Source: Ornithodoros turicata (Eukaryota; Arthropoda; Arachnida; Ixodida; Argasidae). From it: a stretch of DNA of 64,000 bases. The DNA lies in contig NC_088209.1 in NCBI RefSeq assembly GCF_037126465.1, forward strand, positions 23,937,146 to 24,001,145, in the 5' to 3' direction. Numbering within the stretch: the first letter of the stretch is position 1; each line of letters starts with the position of its first letter. The notes below the pieces were generated by a model. That model saw nothing but the letters and a program-made list of their open reading frames with translations. It had not been told where the DNA came from and did no database searches. Below, in pieces: positions 59,201 through 64,000 of this stretch. Both the position numbers and the translations under genes were made by a program.

Positions 59201-62200
59201 TTGTACGAGCTTGAGTGATCACTAAGCACTTGCACTCTGAGCTGTCCCTCCCCATCTTCTGTGTTGACCTTCCAGACTTTTTTTCCTTTTCTACCCCAAA
59301 ATCAACTCTTTCACATAGTATCACCTAGTCTTAGCTTGTTTACTGCTTCTAACACAAAACCCGATTTCTACCCCCATTTAAAAAAAACTAAACCCAAAAG
59401 CACGAGGGCCTAATTACACTCCAACGCAAATGGATACTATTAACTATAGAGCATGTGGCTCTTACAAGTCCTTTTAATGGCTACAAGTATGAGACTGGGA
59501 GGTGAAAAGATGTCAGTACGGCTAACTTTGCATTTAGTAAAACCATTTTTGCTACTCTGCCCTAAGTAGCAGATTTTTATTTTTCATTTTTTTTAAAACT
59601 TCTGCATTTGTGGCAACTTACACAAAGCACGCATGAGCTACCCCCAATTTTGAGTATTTTTACCATTAAAACTTTAAAAAATTCGCACAAAAATCACCTA
59701 CTTTGACACAAAAAATTAGATATATTTTATGAATTGCACAGATAGGCAATACTAAAAATCCCTGACATCATATATGCTACCTTTTCTGTGAACTGCAGGA
59801 ACACAATTTGTCCGTACAGTTTATGAGCCGCTAGTTCATCCCCAACCTTCACCGTGAAACACCACATTGAAGACGTACCCATCAGCAAGCATCTTGGAGT
59901 AGAGCGTGGCGAGATTCGTAGCGGCTGCCGGGAAAGGATGTTGAAGGGCCAAGCTCCTGACATAGAAGAAGACAGTCGAGAGCTTCTCTCCACTGGCTGC
60001 TTCGAGGAGAGCCAACTGATTGTACGGGTGGCCATTTCTTGGCCCCAGCTCCACAGCGTGCCGATAGAAGTTCTCTGCCTGAAGGGACTGCCCACGGTAC
60101 CGGGCTAAGCGAAACACCATCATGAGTACAAAAGGGGTTAGGTGATGGGACGAGGTACACGATTACCGATGTCGCCAAGGTGGACTAAGCAGTGCTGGCA
60201 AATGTAGAGGACGGAGGATTTCTTTGGTTTCTGGGCAGACTGCTCTCTGTTCCGTTCAACTGAAAGTACGCAACACTGTGGTCAGGCATCAGAGGCACGA
60301 AACGAAGACGGAAGAACAAAAAAAGACTTACATTTTAGTACACCATAGGCAGAGTCGCTCAGATGGCACCGCAGACCTATGTTGTACACACTGCATAGTT
60401 TTTGGAGGAGCTGTGAAGCAATAAATGCAGCACTTAGTGCAGACTCTTTTTTTTTTTTTCATTATTTATTTTCTTTCCAAAATAAGCGCATATAAAAGGA
60501 ATAGCTCGCCCTCCGAGCTTGCACCACTTCCCCCAGAGGGATTAGATTCCCTAGTAATCAAGCTGCTCCCACATTTATTGCGAAAGTATGTTGTTCATGA
60601 ACTGGAGCAACATAAAAGCGGTAGGATAATGTAGTCCTTCAAGGATTACGTGCATCCTTGATAAATTATGGGGGCCTATTTACTTCAAGAGGGTTTAAAA
60701 GTGTAGTACCTGAAGGTAAAACCCGCTCGCTGTTTCAAGCAGCATCGACAGCATGCTCTGTGTTTCTCCATTCTGACGCTTCTGGGGAAAAAAGGGACAG
60801 ACAATTTATTTCATATTCGAAATGGTGACACCTAACCTTAGCTGAACAGTACAGGATCTCCATAAAAATAACATGCAGATCAGAGATTAGACCTGTCCTC
60901 GTTTAGTCAGCAACTAGCTAAACCACTCAGAGCTGGAAAACTGGTCCCTCTCCAACATTTCTTTTGCAAGGTACACAAATATTGCACGATGTACAAAAGC
61001 AATGATGTGCGAAAATGCATATGCCTTGTGCACAGATTCAGTTGTAAAGTTGATTAAACCTAGCAAAACCCATTTGTACCCCCTAATTTGCATCACTATC
61101 CCAGTGCAAGACAGTGTCCGTTGTTGCACTGCTGCACAGCATTAGTAGGGCTTCAATGTGTCAAGTGGTCGTATGTTGCAGAAGGTTCTGCTGGCCACAG
61201 TATTTGCGTGCAATTCGGGTTTACCATGGTCGTAAAGTACACGAGATAAGTTGGGGGAAAATCAGGTTTAACAGGACCATCGATTCAACCAGGCAGATAT
61301 GAGGTCAGTTGGCTTTTACCCAAAGAAAGTAAAACGCACTTGCATAGAGGGAGCACAATACCTTCTTGTCATTGACCTTGGCCTGGAAGGCAGAAATAGG
61401 GTTGCGGAATGCGCAATTCCAAAGCTCCTGCTCAACCTTCTTGTCCAAGGCAAACTCCAGATCCGTGAGCAGCAACTCCTCCAGCAGCCAACACAGTCGT
61501 GTGCGTAGTTGAAAGGCACTCACACTTGTCGGGCAGTCATCTGTGTGTATTATACGTTATGTAACTTCTACGAACTTGAGTGATAGCACTGGACCTGATG
61601 CACTACTCATGTTCTGGCACGTTCAAATAAAATGTTCACCTCTCGAAACATCATTTGAAGCCTATTGGCTACTCACCTGCCAGCGCTGTCTTCACGGATT
61701 CTGCTTCCCTAAAATGTGAAAAACCCGTTAATGTTATCCCTGGGGGGCATAACACTGAAAGCAGACGCACGCAAGCTAGCTCCTGTATACAGCTACTTTT
61801 TTTTCTTTTTCTTTTTTTTAGATCACCACCATCATCCTCTAGGTGTCATATCCTCGAGCATGAGGTAGCATAAGACACCCACAGTGTGCGTTGCGTATGG
61901 GTCTTGTGTTTCCTGATGCTCAAGGATACGACACCTACAGCTAGCATCAAGATTTCAAAAGATAAGCAGCTGAGACGCTCGTTATGTCGAGTCAGCGTTT
62001 AGTGTAGGAGTACGTGGCAATGCACAAAACAGCTAAAAACCGAAGTCAACCTACGATAGACACACCTAAAGCGAAAATGAGGGAACATGACAACCTAACC
62101 GGTGCATTTTGTGGGCAGCGAGCACAGGTGCGTGGTGATTACGCGTTGCTAACAAACAAAACCTTTCTGAGTCGTGGACACTGAAAGGATGTTGTGAGAT

Positions 62201-62364
62201 AGCAAACGAATGGCGCAACGTATGCATACAGTTAGCCATCAGGCAAGACAGGAGCACTCCTTAGCGACAGGGAACCTCACTGAGGACTTAGAACCAAGGC
62301 AGGCGAAGTGGCACAGCCCGCGCGTTCGCACTTACTTGAGCAGCTGTGACACAGAGGCTTTCAT
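47232..62364 (-). CDS. SMG7: SMG7 / EST1-family nonsense-mediated decay factor, 21 coding exons
   Basis: SMG7 binds phosphorylated UPF1 and recruits mRNA decay enzymes. Exons, high to low: 62,364-62,336; 61,708-61,677; 61,540-61,362; 60,781-60,710; 60,410-60,332; 60,259-60,167; 60,104-59,879; 59,041-58,953; 58,890-58,663; 57,481-57,325; 56,900-56,827; 56,396-56,315; 56,236-56,123; 56,045-55,909; 54,952-54,777; 52,623-52,546; 52,216-52,140; 50,160-49,578; 48,532-48,400; 47,457-47,396; 47,315-47,232. Total 2,784 bases, 927 residues. Family blocks: TDLEFALDKKVEQELW (14-3-3-like domain), YICQHCLVHLGDI then ARYRGQ, NGHPYNQLALLEAASG, HPFPAAATNL, helical PLPEDWDLHCFLPL, a proline/glutamine-rich part (641-835), NTYSLFNSPWPSG, and a conserved end PSPLERLLEQQKQ. 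The 57,481 acceptor and the 56,123 donor are the least certain. Human SMG7 is longer (about 1,100 residues), mainly in the disordered part. Confidence 0.95.
48583..48850 (+). repeat. Tigger-type 5' end fragment in SMG7 intron 18
   Basis: Begins with CAGTAGAATCTCGATGGTAC, close to pogo/Tigger terminal sequence, then TTATACGAATTTCGGG-type words and unrelated sequence. It carries no transposase frame. Confidence 0.55.
49260..49520 (+). mobile_element. Harbinger-like MITE, left end missing
   Basis: Shares the interior (GTTGAGCATTC, TTTTCCTGTCGTCTGCT, GCTAGCAGTGCAC) and the right terminal sequence (GAACGTC...GTGAACACACGG) with the intact copy at 57,641-58,017. No left terminal repeat or duplication could be seen. 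It lies in SMG7 intron 18, just below exon 18. Confidence 0.6.
50388..50748 (-). mobile_element. Composite element with tRNA-Ala-like module and a perfect 54-bp palindrome, copy 2
   Basis: 50,415-50,491 is the tRNA-like module on the - strand (B-box complement GGGCTCGAACCC, A-box complement CCAATTGAGCTA). To the right, 50,635-50,688 and 50,695-50,748 are exact reverse complements of each other around a 6-base centre. The same parts occur at 38,680-39,085, where the palindrome is split by other sequence. Located in SMG7 intron 17. Confidence 0.8.
52741..54615 (+). mobile_element. Pogo/Tigger transposon in SMG7 intron 15, antisense to the host gene
   Basis: Left end begins GCAGAACCTTGATAAGTCAA, a Tigger-like terminus. 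A CENP-B/Psq-type helix-turn-helix frame follows (KRAKYEIKDLATKVEILKVL, then QEIMQKYDMKRSTLAAYVKN) and a second DNA-binding half (ENFAERMGIEAFKASEGWLV). DDE-domain pieces follow: FNADETALFF and LLVVDNCSTHC, carrying the first two acidic residues. Stops at about 53,462, 53,639 and 53,837 and the lack of a matching right end make it inactive. Confidence 0.85.
53072..54204 (+). pseudogene. Broken Tigger/CENP-B-like transposase gene
   Basis: Continuous homology to Tigger-element transposases can be read through three in-frame stop codons: CENP-B N-terminal and HTH domains to 53,461, then DDE-1 domain segments at 53,470-54,000 and a tail (AEIVENCFRHCGFVQYQ) at about 54,115. Catalytic aspartates are visible in the NADET and VVDN motifs; the third is not clear. 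Normal Tigger proteins are about 450-550 residues, so nearly the full length was once present. Confidence 0.8.
55183..55308. mobile_element. 126-bp Tigger-like MITE with TA flanks
   Basis: Ends are inverted (TACAGTGCAAT at the left, ATTGCACTGTA at the right), each including the terminal TA, with internal ATTCG-like/TTATCCG words typical of Tigger-derived MITEs. It lies in SMG7 intron 14. Confidence 0.7.
55308..55440 (+). repeat. Tigger-type end fragment
   Basis: Starts CAGTAGAACCTCACTAATTT directly next to the previous MITE and contains GGATAATTCGAAGG. This is a typical pogo/Tigger terminal region without coding sequence. Confidence 0.6.
56237..56314 (-). other. 78-bp SMG7 intron that is open in frame
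   Basis: Splicing at GTTTGCC (after CCACAG) and TGCTTTCAG joins EVHR to NLHFN, which matches the vertebrate FRNLDF block. The intron is exactly 26 codons long with no stop in the reading frame, so retention would insert 26 residues without a frameshift. The donor is weak (GTTTGC). Confidence 0.7.
57641..58017 (+). mobile_element. Intact Harbinger-like MITE, about 377 bp, TTA duplication
   Basis: The left end (CCGTGTATTCACACGAGCGA) and right end (TCGGTCATGTGAATACACGG) are inverted repeats of about 23 bp, each bordered by TTA. The interior includes CAGACGACGC and TTTTCCTGTCGTCTGCTA. It lies in SMG7 intron 9. The TTA duplication fits PIF/Harbinger, and there is no transposase. Confidence 0.8.
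58101..58374 (-). repeat. SINE family A, full length
   Basis: The best preserved copy: tRNA-like head on the - strand with A-box region TAGTGGTCAGGATGATCG and B-box GGTTCGACTCC (about 58,308), body, and A/T-rich tail at the left (TTTTTTAAATTCCG). Located in SMG7 intron 9, same orientation as the host transcript. Confidence 0.85.
61840..61937. repeat. 98-bp hairpin in SMG7 intron 1
   Basis: The arms TAGGTGTCATATCCTCGAGC and GCTCAAGGATACGACACCTA pair with only single mismatches, and pairing continues inward (ATGAGG/CCTGAT) with small bulges to about 30 bp. The structure has the size and mismatch spacing of an animal pre-miRNA but may equally be a small TA-flanked MITE. Confidence 0.6.
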
Positions 62365-63340
62365 TTTATTACTGCAGTGTCCTCTGCGCGGACTTGGCAA
62401 ACTTGGCTTCACAGCCGTTTTCAAGTAACATTGCTGCAAGTTAGCAGAATTCTCGGAGCATTCTTTTTCATCTGGCGAAGTTGTTTACAACCGAAAGAAA
62501 TCCGTTTGCTAGTCAAGGAATGCAATACTGTTCGAAAAACACGATAGTCCAGGGGGCGCAGGCTTCGAGTTCACGTTTCACGCTAGATTCTTGCATATTT
62601 GCTGATCCATATTGTACTGTGTTTCTTGCCGTACGATTCGAAGGAGTTCAGTTTTTGGTTTCCAAAAGTATTCACGAATTTTCTCCCTTGCCCCTAAATA
62701 CTAGAGAGAAGCAACAGCTGCTCTTGCGTTCCCTTCGCATTCAAGGGCAAGGGTGAAGACGCGCTTCTAGCGGAGCGCCAAGTCTGCCGATTTTTTTATT
62801 TTTATTTTGTTCTTTGTGGGGGGTGGGAGGGGATGGCTTGACTGCAGTCACTATATAACTAGAACGACCTTTCCTCCAGAAACGCCAACGGCGCCAGCAT
62901 ACCCAAAGGAGCAGATGTTGTTATTGCACCAGATTTTTTAAAAAGTTTGGAAAACAAACCGCAAGTGCATAAAAGAAGAGGAGGAGGAACTGTAGCTGCT
63001 GGACTCGCGCTACTATTTTGCTGTGGAGCCAGTCGGTGTCCGTTCAGCATTCTAAAAGCCTTTCTTGATCATTAGGAACATGCAGAACCATAAAAAAAGA
63101 CCTTCACAAGGCCACATTATGTCTACAAATGCGATTGGGTAAGCACTGGGGGCACCACCTGTTCAAGCGACCAATGCCTTGCCTGCTAAGTTTCTACGAA
63201 ATTCATGGCACAGGGTGGGGGGTGCCCCCCTGCCCCGGAAACAAATTCTTGCGGCACCCATATGACAGCGGCCAGTGTGCTGTGTTTCGTCTCGTAAAAT
63301 CCCTCCTGTGCCATAATTTCGCAGAACCGAATCTAACTCA
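62365..63340. other. SMG7 5' flank, presumed promoter side
   Basis: Holds the SMG7 5' UTR and promoter. The sequence directly above the ATG ends CTGCAG followed by TAATAAAATG on the - strand, so a further non-coding exon is possible. A + strand frame at 62,481-62,756 is open but unrecognised. Confidence 0.35.
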
Positions 63341-63930
63341 CTCACTCACTCTCATCAGCGTGCTTCTGCAGAGTTTCATCACAGGATATATGCAGGTCAC
63401 CTTTAACAGTGCCCTACTTGATGTGTACCTTGACCTTCCTCTCTCTTCTGACATTATCTACATTCACCTTCTCATACTTAGTCTACAGGAAGCCAGAAGG
63501 TACGTGAGCGATTTCAGGGTGAGCTTATACACGTGCTTATAAAAGCTGTCATGGCCCTCAATCCCAGGGAACGAACGGGTGTTGTCTGCTGCTACAGAAC
63601 ATGTCAACAACGGTAAGCTCAAATGTGTAGCGATCCCCCGGAGCTTACAAAACTACGTCTCTAGGATCTCAACGTGTCTGCAACGAGGCACACTGCAGAA
63701 CAGCTGGTAAGAACAACTTGCATTTTTGAGAACACTCATTTATTATTTTACACTAGAGCATCCCCCTTCTGTTTCTCCCTTTCCTTAACCTTCGATGTTC
63801 TGCATCGCACAGAGTTTCATAACCAATCTCAAGCTTGCAGACAGTGCCACGGCACACAGCATCCCTCTGTGTATCAGTGTTAGCTAATTGTCAGTGTCTG
63901 CCTATAAGCCCCAGAGAATAAATAAATAGG
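63341..63930 (+). other. Exon-like signals at the right edge, possible neighbouring gene
   Basis: Several acceptor/donor pairs occur close together: CAG|GAAGCCAGAAG|GTACGTG at about 63,487-63,500, a donor GTAAGC after CAACAACG at about 63,612, CTAG|GATCTCAAC...CAGCTG|GTAAGA at about 63,665-63,706, and GCAG|ACAGTGCC at about 63,840 leading to stops and AATAAATAAATA at about 63,919. Together they suggest the 3' part of a + strand gene divergent from SMG7. The phases could not be joined into a protein I recognise. Confidence 0.25.
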
Positions 63931-64000
63931 AATAAATGTAAGTAAAGTAAGTAAATTAATGTTCGCACCATTGGGAACAAGTTGGCTGTGTGTGTTCTTA

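Noticed and set aside
59727..59878. Continuation of SMG7 exon 7 through GDELAAHKLYGQIVFLQF
   Set aside because: It lies in a different frame from the exon, and the exon instead joins 59,041-58,953 with correct phase and family similarity.

Overview
The window is eukaryotic, from an arthropod and most likely a chelicerate such as a tick. The evidence is spliced genes with GT-AG introns, an arthropod-type HR4 nuclear receptor, and a dense mixture of tRNA-derived SINEs, degenerate LINEs, pogo/Tigger-type elements and many short hairpin (MITE-like) elements. The tick placement is inference from the repeat style and not proven by any single feature.

Two protein-coding genes can be reconstructed exon by exon with matching splice phases. 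On the + strand, 20,429-25,732 encodes the nuclear hormone receptor HR4 (NR6/GRF family) in seven coding exons, with an open frame of 740 codons. On the - strand, 62,364 down to 47,232 encodes the nonsense-mediated decay factor SMG7 (EST1 family) in 21 coding exons totalling 2,784 coding bases (927 codons plus stop). The SMG7 introns carry a broken Tigger transposase gene, several MITEs and SINEs, and a striking short hairpin in intron 1.

Layout: 1-20.4 kb is non-coding as far as I can tell. It holds SINE copies (1.5, 1.9, 10.9, 18.4 kb), simple repeats, a Harbinger-like MITE at 17.6 kb, a broken small ORF at 17.9 kb, a tandem palindrome at 18.9-19.2 kb and two promoter-like GC-rich patches (about 1.0 and 15.4-15.7 kb). 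HR4 occupies 20.4-25.7 kb. From 25.7 to 45 kb is a repeat-rich gap with a truncated RNase H-bearing LINE (29.1-30.0 kb, +), a truncated L1/Tx1-like LINE (31.0-32.5 kb, -), an inverted pair of a 450-bp unknown repeat (34.3 and 37.3-37.7 kb), a mariner-type MITE (37.0 kb), a tRNA-Ala-like composite element (38.7-39.1 kb), a 400-bp palindrome (42.7-43.1 kb) and a LINE tail (43.4-44.0 kb, -). SMG7 and its presumed 3' UTR take up about 45.5-62.4 kb. The last 1.5 kb has weak exon-like signals on the + strand, possibly a neighbouring gene divergent from SMG7.

The two genes have no shared pathway: HR4 is a DNA-binding transcription factor of the ecdysone cascade, and SMG7 is a cytoplasmic mRNA-surveillance adaptor. 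I saw no bacterial, phage, CRISPR or viral coding system. The most unusual content is the number of long hairpins, and a 78-bp SMG7 intron that is fully open in frame.
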